DNA from: Nannochloris sp. 'desiccata'
Taxonomy: Eukaryota; Chlorophyta; Trebouxiophyceae; Chlorellales; Chlorellaceae
Direction: 5' to 3'
NCBI GenBank assembly: GCA_019044685.2
Contig: JAGTXX020000012.1
Location: forward strand, 1,550,001-1,614,000
DNA: 64,000 nucleotides
Shown: positions 53,105 to 63,695 of the stretch, piece after piece
Layout of the letters: each line of letters begins with the position of its first letter
Position numbering within the stretch: the stretch's first letter is position 1
The notes under the pieces: generated by a model
What the model was told of the DNA's origin: nothing
What the model saw: only the letters and a program-made list of their open reading frames with translations
The model's database searches: none
Position numbers and translations under genes: made by a program

Positions 53105-54596
53105 TTATTCATCTAGATCATCAAACTCATCAATGTCCAGATCCAGATCTTCACTATCTATCTCAGACCCTGAAAAGTCGTCTAAAGGATCTGGCTGACC
53201 AATTTGCCTTGCTGCTGTTCTTGAGACTTCTGAACACCTGTGGTTTTCAGACCATTCCGACAACCCTCCAAAGCGATTCAAAACGTCTACAAAATCCAAT
53301 TTCAATCTATAAGGGACGTCAACGCGTTTGATATCATAATAGTAATCAGCAGATAATACATTTGGCTCATCCTTAATAAAGCGAAAATTATAAATGGGTC
53401 GTCCTTTTGCTTTGACGTATCCCAAACATGCTGCAAGGAAAAAAATTATATAAAGATGAAAGAGCTATGCCAGAGGCTAAACATTTGAAAATATATAATT
53501 CAATTAAATCTACTTACTATAGTATCGGTCATCTGCTTCTTGTCGTTGCGTACGACCGTGGAGGTTAAGTTGAAAATACCCACCAACAGTGAGAGCACGT
53601 GAAGCTAGATTCACTGTTTGCAACCTATCTTCTTGCTGTATTGGGTATTGCGCTGTAAGTGTCATCCAATCTATCGTATTCTTTCTAAATTTAAGCTTAG
53701 AATTACCTGAATCCTTATCATCATGGCGATCATCACCCTTCCGCCTCTCCTCTGCCAGCACCCTAAACCGACTGGCATTAAAATGTATTGCGCCTGTCGG
53801 ATCTTTTCCCATCCCGTATGGTTGTGTTGCAGGACTAGACAAAGGGGGTAAATGAATTCCACCTAGTCCAACACTAACTTGTTTCGGTGCATAAATAGGG
53901 CTCCCTCCTTGAAACCATGCTCTAAAAGGACGCACTTGGACGCTTGACACAACACACAATGGGTGACAAAGACGATACGCTACAAACTCGTTGCTATTTT
54001 CATTTTCGGAGCCTGACGAAGACCAATAACAGAACAGAGTATTACGTCCACGCACTGCCGGGGACAGTGTTTTACCTACGCCTTCTTCTTCCTGGTCAAT
54101 GGACGATGCGGCCACTGGGTCACAGATTAAACTATATCTAGCTGGTTCTGAAGACGCTGCTAACGAAGAGAAGAGCCGTTTGCATGCAGCATTCAGTTGC
54201 CGAGTCCTTTTACCACGATAACTGGGCCATTCACGTTCTAAATCGGTAGTGTCAATATCTTCCAACATGTGAGCCAGCTCCGGGAAAAGGTCAGAACACT
54301 TGGCAGCCCACAGCTTGCCTTCTTGGATGCAACATTTGAAACGAGAACATACTAGTTCAACTAAAGAAAGATCTTTGGCGTCTAAAAATGATAAACAGTG
54401 AGCAAGCAGCCCGTCCTGCAATTCAGTTAAGTCAGAAGGGTAGAGCAGCTCAACTTGAAAAGGGCGGTTTTGCAAAGATGTTGTGACAGTCTTTCCACGT
54501 GAAATTCAAAGACACGAATCTTACCTCCAAGCTATCGAATGGAAAATCAACAGATTCTTCCAGCCTGGTTGCTGGGTCTATGCCCAAGCTAGCCAT
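53105..54596 (-). CDS. F-box protein, At4g00755-like
   Basis: Three exons: 54596-54525, 54415-53518 and 53430-53105; GT-AG introns of 109 and 87 bp; 431 aa. Splicing joins FPFDSLE to DGLLAHCLSFLDAKDLSLVE, restoring the F-box at about 20-60. Downstream blocks SSVQVRPFRAWFQGGSPIYAPKQVSVGLG and, across the last junction, YYTCLGYVKAKGRPI match the plant At4g00755-type family. It likely acts as the substrate receptor of an SCF ubiquitin ligase; the target is unknown. The C-terminal 30 residues are highly acidic. The large ORF's own start in the first intron is wrong: it would place intron sequence before the F-box. Confidence 0.87.
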
Positions 54597-54856
54597 GTTT
54601 TCTTTTAGGCGATGCACGAAAAAGTGATCAAGATGTTTATTTGTCCTCTTGGCACCGACGCAACAACCTCAGTCTGCTCCTACGTTACAGCGATTTTAAA
54701 GAGTTTTTAAAAACGAACGGAGAGCAAATCAAGTCTGTTAAAGAAGCAAACCAAGCAGCCTGGCAGGCGCAATGAAAGCTGGACTACTTTGGCTCGTTTT
54801 TTCAGGTTCATAGGTAAATTATTTTAAACCAGCTATCCATTAAAAACGCCATAACA

Positions 54857-56872
54857 ATGGCTGGACGACAGCTACAAAGGTTGTTGAAAGACCAGCTTCC
54901 GCCAGCAAATGATGATCAAGAGGTGGATGAAGCAACAAGCAGCAGCGCCGAAGAGGAGGCGGACGCCCCTAACAAAGCGTTCAATCCATTCGATCTTCTA
55001 ACGGATGAAGATGGTGCTAATCCTAGTGATGTTAGTGAAGAAGAAGAAGATGATGAAGTAGAGGAACCTGAAGAAGCTCCCCGCCCAGCACCGCCCTCTC
55101 CTGCCTCAAAGAAGACTAAAGCTAAGAAAAAGGCAGCAGCAGTAGCTGAAGAGGAAGAAGAAGACATTGATGCTATTTTACAAGAGCTTCAGATTACACT
55201 AGGTTCATCGTCAGCACAAGGCGATCCCTCTTCTTCGCAAATAGATGCTGCTTTCGACTCGCTCTTTGCCGTCACCCCTGCAAATCTAAAAGCAGAAGAA
55301 GAACTCAAGCGAATGTTTGGATCAATGGGAATGCGTGGATCCACTCGTGAAACTGAAGATCCAGCTGCAGCATTTGCAGGTGCAAGTCGTAGAGTTCGTC
55401 GCTTAGCAGCACGAGGCTTACTACGAATTCAACAACCAGGTGGAGGAAGTGGTGGTGGCCGCATGCGTCCTGGTGTTCTAATTACTCCTCGAAACACCTG
55501 GCCACGTCCAGATGGTAGTGTCATTATGGAAGCCGCTGGTTCTGATATCAAAGGCTGTCCTACATTTAATCTAGTATTTAACGATGCCTACCGAGCACAG
55601 CAATCTCTTTATGAAGAAGTTCAAGCTACCCATGACCCAAATGCTGTTGCTGCAATGTTACGTTCTCACCCATTCCATTTAGATTCATTGTTGACTATGG
55701 CAGATGTTTATAGAGCGATGTTAGAGCATGCATATGCTGATGAGATGATTGAACGGTGTGTGTATGCGTTAGAAATGGCTTGGCCACCTGGATTCTTATC
55801 TGCTGCTGGTCACGGCATTGCTCGTGTCGCATACAATGAAACGAATGCACCCTTGTTTCTAGCGTTATTTAGATATATGCAAACTATGGGGAGACGCGGA
55901 TTACACCGTACTGCTCTAGAGGTATGCAAATTAGTACTGCAACTTGATGAAAGTGACCCGATGGGTGTATATCAAACTATAGATTACTTTGCAGTCAGAT
56001 CTGGTCAGTACGAGTATTTACAAAAATTACTAGAAGGGCGAGGTGCTGATGGTGATAGTGGGGCTGTCGCGTTATTACCAAATATGGTATTTTCCTTAGC
56101 GTTGTCTAAATGGTATCAAGAGAATAAACAATCAGATAAAAGTGCCTCGGAAAATTTATTAGTAAAGGCGATCTTACTACACCCGCTAGTTGTAGTGCGA
56201 CTGCAGGCCAGATTGGCAGAGCAAGGCGTTGCTAAAGATTCTAAATGGGTTGAAGCTTTGAGAAGTTCACTCTATGCACAAGCTTCTGATGGTCTTAATG
56301 CTGGTTTAAGTCATTTAATAGATATCTTTGTAGAGAGACAAGCAGCCTTGTGGAAGGCAGGTCCAGTACAAGACTGGTTATTTGGTGCTGTTCGAAAAGC
56401 ATGTGCTAGTAATTCTGATGACTTACCTAATAGATTATCTGCTTCTACATGGGCAGCTATTAGAGAACAAGCTTTTCCGCCTAATGAAGACAACACGTAC
56501 AGTCATTTACGATTATTTGAGTATTCAGATTCAGCACCAAGACTACCACCTGAAGAAATCCACGGTCTTGGATTAGGTCAAGGTGGTGGTTTGGGTGACC
56601 AACATCAACAACAACAAGCGCAAGGTCGTGGAGAGATAATGGTTGATGAAGCTGAATTGATGGCAGAGATGCAAGCTATCGCTGAAGAGGCAGGTCTAGC
56701 TGGGCAAGGTGACAGAGCAGGGACGTTGCATGATGTGAATCCAATGATTGCATTTTTGAGGTCGTTAATGCCGTGGGCTGCTGATGGACAGCAACCTGAT
56801 TATACAGCTGATAACGACACTAGTTATGAACAGCTGCAGAGGCGGGAAGATAATAATGAGCAACACGAATAA
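54857..56872 (+). CDS. TCF25: TCF25 / Rqc1-like protein
   Basis: Intronless, 671 aa. The N-terminus is MAGRQLQRLLKDQLP, followed by an acidic region and a Lys-rich stretch (KKTKAKKKA), as in TCF25/Nulp1. The conserved domain (about 240-560) begins FNLVFNDAYRAQQSLYEEVQ, then HPFHLDSLLTMADVYRAMLE and LHRTALEVCKLVLQLDESDP with alpha-solenoid character. TCF25 and yeast Rqc1 belong to the ribosome-associated quality control complex that handles stalled nascent chains. The transcription-factor name is historical. The C-terminal region has Gln-rich and acidic segments. Confidence 0.9.
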   Translation: MAGRQLQRLLKDQLPPANDDQEVDEATSSSAEEEADAPNKAFNPFDLLTDEDGANPSDVSEEEEDDEVEEPEEAPRPAPPSPASKKTKAKKKAAAVAEEEEEDIDAILQELQITLGSSSAQGDPSSSQIDAAFDSLFAVTPANLKAEEELKRMFGSMGMRGSTRETEDPAAAFAGASRRVRRLAARGLLRIQQPGGGSGGGRMRPGVLITPRNTWPRPDGSVIMEAAGSDIKGCPTFNLVFNDAYRAQQSLYEEVQATHDPNAVAAMLRSHPFHLDSLLTMADVYRAMLEHAYADEMIERCVYALEMAWPPGFLSAAGHGIARVAYNETNAPLFLALFRYMQTMGRRGLHRTALEVCKLVLQLDESDPMGVYQTIDYFAVRSGQYEYLQKLLEGRGADGDSGAVALLPNMVFSLALSKWYQENKQSDKSASENLLVKAILLHPLVVVRLQARLAEQGVAKDSKWVEALRSSLYAQASDGLNAGLSHLIDIFVERQAALWKAGPVQDWLFGAVRKACASNSDDLPNRLSASTWAAIREQAFPPNEDNTYSHLRLFEYSDSAPRLPPEEIHGLGLGQGGGLGDQHQQQQAQGRGEIMVDEAELMAEMQAIAEEAGLAGQGDRAGTLHDVNPMIAFLRSLMPWAADGQQPDYTADNDTSYEQLQRREDNNEQHE

Positions 56873-57015
56873 TTTAAATGTTGATTACAAAATATTATTG
56901 TCAAAATTTTCACCCAAATCATCAAAATATTTGAAAAAATAATCTTTCACTCTCCAAAATTAAAACATGATAAGAATTGAGGTAATATCAATTAATCTAT
57001 GCACTTCAATACAGT

Positions 57016-59299
57016 TCATCTCTTTTCAAGTACGCCACGGTACAACTCTAAATAAGACTGCGCAGGTGCCTTCCAGGACCACCGCTCACCTTGACTTAGA
57101 TTTCTACCACACAAGGCTGCCCACTCCTCTTTTCTCTCAATATACATACCCAATGCTCTATCTAGAGCAGACTCAAAAGAGCCAGCATCAGAACCTTCAA
57201 ACACAAATCCATTTCCATGGACTCGATCAGCATCAATATCAAACACAGTGTCGGCTAAACCACCAGTAGAGCGCACTACAGGCACACCGCCATAACGTAA
57301 CGCAATCATTTGAGTCAATCCACAAGGTTCAAACATAGAAGGTACCAAGAAGATATCAGCAGCTGCATAAATTAAATGCGCTAATTGTTCAGAGTAATCG
57401 AACACCATGCGTACATCACCACTATCTCGATATTGTTCATTAGCCATGCGCTGAAGACCACCTGCTGCATGGCCAGTACCTAGTAATACAAACTGACCAC
57501 CTTGACCGACAGTGCGTCCTACCGAGTGCTCAATGAGGTGAATTCCTTTTTGAGGTACTAATCGTGAAATAACAGCTACTAATGGCTTATCTGGTGAAAT
57601 ATCCATGCCAAAACCTTGCTGTAAAAATCTTTTGCACAGTGCTTTGCCGTCAGGAACAGCAGCAGAGAAGCATGCTGGAATTAATGGGTCAGTTGCTGGA
57701 TTCCACATCTCCGTATCAATTCCATTCAATACTCCCCAGTACTTGTCACCCACTTCTGGACGCGATAAAGTAGACCGAAGCCATCCTGCAGCACCACCAG
57801 TCATCGTCTCCATTGCATAGGTAGGCGAGACCGTAGTTACGACTGAAGAATAGACAATTCCCCCTTTTAATAAACAGAGCCGTTCAGGGTTATGGCCAAT
57901 AGTCCGTTCATCTAAGGCCTTTTCTACATCTGCAAATACTTCACCAGAGACGCCTGTTGCTGCAAATTCATCTTGACGGCACTCTCCACTATTATCCATA
58001 TTATGAATGGTAAGAGCAGGGCGAGCACCTGGTAATTTATTTGAGAAATAATCCCAGAATAACATGGGTACAGCAGAAGCTTGCCACTCGTGGGCATGAA
58101 TAATATCTGGTTGGCGCCCACTGTGTACTAAATATTCCAAAGCAGCCCGGCAGAAATATAAATACGCTTCACCTTCATTGTAAGATCCACCATAAATACG
58201 CCCACCTTTAAAAATTCCACTTCCAGTACTATTCCAATCTGGTCTTAACAGCACAACCGGCACTCCTTCAATCATTCCAGTATACGCCAGAGTTTTTAAG
58301 CTTGACATGTGCATGGTATTATCTCTAAATTGGCCCTTAGGGCATTCGAAATCAAGATCAAAATTGAGATTTTCTATTGCACTATCTGGTATGCATTGGT
58401 AATAAGGTAGGATAACCTCAGCAGAGTGTCCTTGAGCAAGGCATGCTTTCGACAAACCAGTAACAACATCACCAAGGCCACCTACTTTGGCACAGGGAGC
58501 CATTTCCGCAGTGATATGCACAACCGTTAGTGAATTACCGGACGTTTCTATAGGTCCAGCAGTGTTCTTTTCGAAATCCATAATGTCTTCAGGTACTTGT
58601 AAAGGAGCAGAGCGGGGAGCTCGGTTGTAGAATAGAGGATTAGATTCCCCAGGCTGTGGCCACACAATTCCATTTTCTAATAAGCTTACTACCTCATCCA
58701 TAGATACTAGCGCTGAGAATTGCATGGGAGTACTCAATACTGCCATTGCCGCTGCCTCTTCATCCTCCAGCATTCCATCTTCAGGACGGGTTTTATTTCT
58801 TTTCTTTTTTCTTATAGTCGGGGAAGGGCTAAGTGGGAATGTATCTTCATCATCAGTTTCATAATCTACAGATGCCCCATCATAGCCCATAATGGCTGCT
58901 AAGGCTGCACGCAAGGCTGTGTTCTCTTCCTGGAGCTCGTCTATCCTAGCTTTCAGCTCTGCCACAGTCGACCGCTTCTGCTTACCCTCTGCAGCAGCGG
59001 CTTGAGAAATTATCAAGGCGCAATGTCTGTGGGAGACACCATAGCGCCGATATAAGGGCATCTGTAGTTGGGGTTGGATCGAGTTCAATTGGTCGCTGTA
59101 AGCGACAAGATAAGCTTGCAAGGGCATGGAGAGATTTATTGTGATGCAAGCTAATAAAACTCACCGAGCTGATAGCACATTGTCCAATAATACCACTAGA
59201 ACTCTTTCGTGTAATCGGCACAGCAGGATACACGCCTTGTCGCAGCGCCAATGATGGCTGCAAGGCAGGCGTGGATTTGGTGAGGGAAGTGATCCTCAT
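57016..59299 (-). CDS. Soluble starch synthase, class IV-like (GT5)
   Basis: Two exons, 59299-59165 and 59061-57016, with a 103-bp intron; 726 aa. Exon 1 encodes a typical transit peptide (MRITSLTKSTPALQPSLALR). The long ORF's own start lies inside the intron. A coiled coil (STVAELKARIDELQEENTAL) precedes the catalytic domain, as in class IV synthases. GT5 motifs: HITAEMAPCAKVGGLGDVV with the ADP-glucose-binding Lys at about 237, IIHAHEWQAS, VISRLVPQKGIHL, PSMFEPCGLTQM and STGGLADT. It elongates alpha-1,4-glucan in the plastid; class IV members help initiate granules. Class III is the alternative, but no starch-binding repeats are present. Confidence 0.9.
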
Positions 59300-59617
59300 T
59301 TTGCTGGGAGTTGCGGAATTCCGATACCGCGATCGCCCTTTGTAATAATCAATGGAGACTAGCTATATGAAAAAAAATGAATTCAAATTGGCTGGTGACC
59401 CTACCAACTTCCCCTGATCAATATTTCCATCTGTCTTGCATTTGGTTGTTAAATTAGATGTGCCTCCAAAATTACGACTAGAGGCGTTAAAAGAGCAATT
59501 GAAAAATTCAGCGTATTCCTAGAATTAATTTAAACGTAATGTACGCGCCTCCTGGTCGCTCAGGCTCCGATATTGTACATTGATTTTTTAGCCGTGATTT
59601 TATTTTTGCTTTTCGTC
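59300..59617. promoter_or_regulatory. Divergent intergenic region, starch synthase / SLX1
   Basis: Spacer of 318 bp between divergent starts. No distinct motif. Confidence 0.4.
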
Positions 59618-61265
59618 ATGGGAGGTTTTATAGGTTGTTATTTGCTGCAATCTAAAAACACGCTAGCCAAAGGCAGAACATACATAGGGTAAGTCAGCTG
59701 GCCTGTTTGGATTTTGTTTTAGTTCTGCAATATTTGCAGTTGCCGGCGGTTGAGATTACACAGGGCTAAAATAGAAGAAACGTTCAACATAATGCCATCT
59801 TGTCGTCTCCTGTGCAGGTTTACTGTGAATCCACACAGACGTATTCGTCAGCATAATGGCGAGCTCACGAATGGCGCTTATAAAACCAAAAGGCAATAAC
59901 AAATAATCCAGTAGAGTTGTGACGTCGGCGATAGTGTGGCTTGTTGCTTTATTTTCTTTTATATTATATTAATTCTGGCCCTCTGCTTATTCAATTTCGT
60001 GCAGATGGCGTCCTTGGGATATGGTTCTGGTAGTATATGGTTTCGCTACCCAAACAGCAGCACTTCAATTTGAATGGGCCTGGCAACACCCAGAGAAATC
60101 TCTCGACACTCGTGAGGCAGCAGCAAAAGTAGGTAAAAAAGCCCGATATGGAGTTCGTGGCAAAGTATTAATGCTCATGGAGATGTTAAATACAAGTCCA
60201 TGGAAGCATTATCCTTTAAAAATTCAGTTTCTAAGAGGAGAGCATGCTCAATTGCGTGCTGGGTGCCCTGAACCACCGCAACATGTTCTGATTACTGTAG
60301 GCCCTTTAGAGGATCTAGAGCTGCTTAATTATGATGAAGATGACACCCCGTGTGTATCTGGCACTACATCAAGTCAAGTGACAGGCGTTACTGCAGCGGC
60401 TTCTCAATCACAGTCGCAGTCTCAGGCGACAGCAACAACGAAACGGGGACGAGTAGGGGGCTCTGCCTGCTGCATTTGTACCAAAGCAGCCAGTAGAACC
60501 TGGGCAGTGTGCTCTAGCTGCCCAGTTCGTTTTCATGTAGGTTGCCTTGCTGAGTATTTTCTCTCTTCTAATACACTGAATCCTCCGAGCTATTCTTCCT
60601 TGCCAGCGCGGGGCAGCTGCCCTGCCTGTGGAATGACAGCAACATGGAGTGATATCCTAGCAACAATGCAGCATGCTGGCTGGGCAAAGCATCAGAAAAA
60701 AGCAGAAGGTGGTGATTCACCCACAATAACAGGGATAGATGAAGAAGTAGATATGGAGCTATCTTCTGTTCCATGTTCCACAATCAAGCCGAGTAAAATT
60801 AACAAAAGAGTAGGAGAAGCGGCGGGAACAGAAACACTGCCGCCAGACGCAGCAACAGCACCAAAACTACCTGGAGCTGCTGCTGTTGCTCCCTGGATGG
60901 ACGCTGCACCTCCAAATTGGAACGGTTGTGATGCAATAGCTGCAGCTCTACAAAAAGTAGATAGAGGTTATGGCATTGAGAGGCGGCGCAGCAGCAGCTC
61001 TTCTCTAGTTGTTGGTGGTGATGGAGGTCCTGAAGATCCTTTTTGTCCAAGTGTGGAAGAAGCTGATCCTTGGGATGATTACGATCAATATAATGAGAGC
61101 TTGGGAGATGAGAATGAACATGTTATAGATCTAGTGAGCCCTTCACCTTTGAAGAATATTAAGAATAACGTTGACGGCAGTGGTGGCGGTGACAGTGCGG
61201 AAGATAAAGTCCATAGCAAAATAGAAGAAGTAATTGAGCTGCTTTCTTCTTCAGATGACGAATAA
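59618..61265 (+). CDS. SLX1: SLX1 structure-specific endonuclease subunit
   Basis: Three exons: 59618-59688, 59818-59892 and 60005-61265; 468 aa. The GIY-YIG nuclease domain (about 4-85) is spread over all three exons: [29 protein letters not shown], then [17 protein letters not shown] and catalytic Glu in LQFEWAWQ. Intron 2 has a GC donor (AAAAG/GCAATA); an in-frame TAA two codons on excludes read-through. A RING-like zinc finger lies at about 203-260 ([25 protein letters not shown]). SLX1 with SLX4 resolves Holliday junctions and flaps in the nucleus. The acidic C-terminus has two SUMO-interaction-like motifs, VIDLVSPSP (from 422) and [11 protein letters not shown] (from 458). Confidence 0.93.
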
Positions 61266-61401
61266 ATCAATTACAATTATGATATATTTTCCTTTTATAT
61301 ACACATGTACTTTATATCTTAAAAATAAGAATAAAAAATAAAAGGACAGAGAATACAAAATGTCCGTAAAAAGAACAAAGAAATTTCCAAAATCTCCGTC
61401 T

Positions 61402-63462
61402 TTATCTCTGATGATGGGATGCAGGCATCCTAGAGTTATCTAAGGGAGGTACAAGTGATCTATAATCCGGCGTATACATATGCCTTTGCACATATCTTTT
61501 CAACTCTTCTTCACCTTTAGCCAAAGCTCTTATTAAGAAAGTGTTGCTAACATTTCCTTCATCGGCAGCTGCTTTAATAACTTCACACGCTACGTGAGCT
61601 GATATAGATCGTATATTCTCCATGCTTGGGAACACTCTACCATTCTTCAGCTCGCCTTCTGTAATTAAAGAAGGCAGTGCCTCTGCTGCAGCCATGATCA
61701 TGTGGTCGGAAACAACATTGCCTTGAGCTAAAAATGCCCCAAAAGCTAATCCAGGGAAAATATACATATTATTGGCCTGACTTGCGGAGCAATGTGTTCT
61801 TCCGTTAGGTCCCAATGCTTCAATATCTTCCTGAGGGCTGCCACAGGCAAATATAGCTCTCCCTTGAGTCGCTTCCATTGCATCAGCAAAAGTACATTCC
61901 ATTTTTGATGTAGGGTTGGACATTGGGAAGATAATAGGTCGTTCATTGTTCTTTGCCATTATTCTTAATGCTTCCTCATTGAATAAACGACCAGCACCAG
62001 CTAATCCAATCAATGCAGTGGGCTTGGTGCGACGGAGAACATCCACAAGCTTCTCACCCTCGACACTGCCAGAATCTTTGCGCGCAAAGGGAGCTATATG
62101 TTCAGGCAAATCGGATCTTGACGCAGTAATTAAACCATGTGCATCTAGGATATGGAAACGTGAAGCAGCTTCTTCAGATGACATTCCATATTTGACTAGA
62201 GCCATCGCGATCATTCTCACAACTCCCATACCAGCACTTCCAGCACCAACTACGACAAATCGCTGTTCAGCCAAAGCTTCAGGCTTTTTTCCGAGAACAG
62301 CCATAGAACCCATCAGACCAGCTACAGCAGTTGCAGCAGTGCCTTGAATATCATCATTAAATACACAATGCACATGACGGTATCTCTCTAATAATACTTG
62401 AGCATGTTCAATACTGAAATCCTCAAATTGAAGCACAGCATTCGGCCACCTCCCCATGACTGCAGCCACAAATTCATCTAATACTTGAAAATACTCATCT
62501 CCAGTTAATCGAGGCTGCTTTAAACCAATGTACCAAGGGTCGTTCAATAAAGCGGTGTTGTTGGTACCAACGTCTACCACACAAGGAAGAATTCTGCCTG
62601 GATTGAAACCACCTGCAGTAACGTATAAATCCAATTTGCCGATAGGGATACCCAGGCCATTAGCACCTAAATCACCGAGACCTAGAATTCGAGACCCATC
62701 AGTAACCACAATAGCATCTACTTCCTCACTAGGCCAGTTCCATACAAAAGTAGCTATTTCACCACGATCTGCTGCAGTAAAAGTCATTCCACGTGGTCTT
62801 CGAAACAATCTATGGAAATAACTACAAACATAGCCTACAACGGGGGTATAAATAATAGGCGCCATTTCAACAAAATTTTGTTCAAGCATTTTGTAATACA
62901 ATGTTTCATTGCGTTGATGAACTTCATCTAAAACGTGCCATTTACGCAGATGCTCGTGAGTAATACCACCTTGACTTTCCTCTTCAACTGATAAATAATC
63001 ATCTCCGTGCCAATATCGCTCCATGCTGCGCTGAACTTGCTGCTCCATTGTCAAGACGCCAATAGGCAGCAAGCCTCGAAGACCCAGCCGTTCTCTTTCT
63101 TCGTGAGGATGTCCAGTACCTTTATTGTATACGGGATCATGCAGCACATCTAGTCCACGTCCACGTGCAATAGCAGTAGTATCTAGTCTATCTTGAGGCT
63201 GATAATCAAAAGACGGCAGACTGCAGCAAGTTGAGAAAAAGTGAGGCAGTGGGAAAACAGAACTTGGAAATTGCTTAAAGCGAACAGTATTATGCTGATA
63301 AAAGTAAGAATGATCATACCTAGTATTGCTATGTCCAGTGCTCTTTTTGTCGGATCTACTTTCTGTGCTGAAGAAAGTGAAAGCAGTCGGCCAGCGGGAA
63401 TGATGGCAAGATGCCCTACGCCCCTGCCTGGTAATTAAAGAGATACAGGATTGAGAGAGCAT
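61402..63462 (-). CDS. Malic enzyme
   Basis: Probably two exons, 63462-63320 and 63220-61402, 653 aa. The 99-bp intron 63319-63221 has a good donor (GTATGA) and acceptor (TTGCTGCAG) but is a multiple of three without stops, so the unspliced frame is also open (686 aa). It oxidatively decarboxylates malate to pyruvate. Seen: RGLLPIG, catalytic Tyr in APIIYTPVVG, metal-site GDLGANGLGIPIGKL and HCVFNDDIQGTAA, the dinucleotide fold VVVGAGSAGMG, and IFPMSNPTSKMECTF. Plant-type NADP-malic enzymes look like this, but cofactor choice is inferred. The basic, Ser-rich N-terminus suggests an organelle presequence. Confidence 0.92.
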   Translation of the reverse strand: MLSQSCISLITRQGRRASCHHSRWPTAFTFFSTESRSDKKSTGHSNTRYDHSYFYQHNTVRFKQFPSSVFPLPHFFSTCCSLPSFDYQPQDRLDTTAIARGRGLDVLHDPVYNKGTGHPHEERERLGLRGLLPIGVLTMEQQVQRSMERYWHGDDYLSVEEESQGGITHEHLRKWHVLDEVHQRNETLYYKMLEQNFVEMAPIIYTPVVGYVCSYFHRLFRRPRGMTFTAADRGEIATFVWNWPSEEVDAIVVTDGSRILGLGDLGANGLGIPIGKLDLYVTAGGFNPGRILPCVVDVGTNNTALLNDPWYIGLKQPRLTGDEYFQVLDEFVAAVMGRWPNAVLQFEDFSIEHAQVLLERYRHVHCVFNDDIQGTAATAVAGLMGSMAVLGKKPEALAEQRFVVVGAGSAGMGVVRMIAMALVKYGMSSEEAASRFHILDAHGLITASRSDLPEHIAPFARKDSGSVEGEKLVDVLRRTKPTALIGLAGAGRLFNEEALRIMAKNNERPIIFPMSNPTSKMECTFADAMEATQGRAIFACGSPQEDIEALGPNGRTHCSASQANNMYIFPGLAFGAFLAQGNVVSDHMIMAAAEALPSLITEGELKNGRVFPSMENIRSISAHVACEVIKAAADEGNVSNTFLIRALAKGEEELKRYVQRHMYTPDYRSLVPPLDNSRMPASHHQR

Positions 63463-63695
63463 TGTCCGCGCAATGGTTACGTTGGATTAAAGTTTTGCCT
63501 TTACAATCTTCGCCAGCGATTGTTTATTTCTCTTGATTATTTAAACTGATCATTCAGAAAAACTCGATGCCCTAGCGAAGGTAGCTACGTTCCTGCAATA
63601 ACCTGTGATAAAAATATAAGTTATCAAAATTGACAGATTTGCTGGATGAACACTAATCCCGTGTTTCATAAAATAATTCATCTCGAATATTAAGC

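Noticed and set aside
53755..53775. Telomerase-RNA-like CCCTAAACC template
   Set aside because: It lies inside coding exon 2 of the F-box gene and has no supporting structure.
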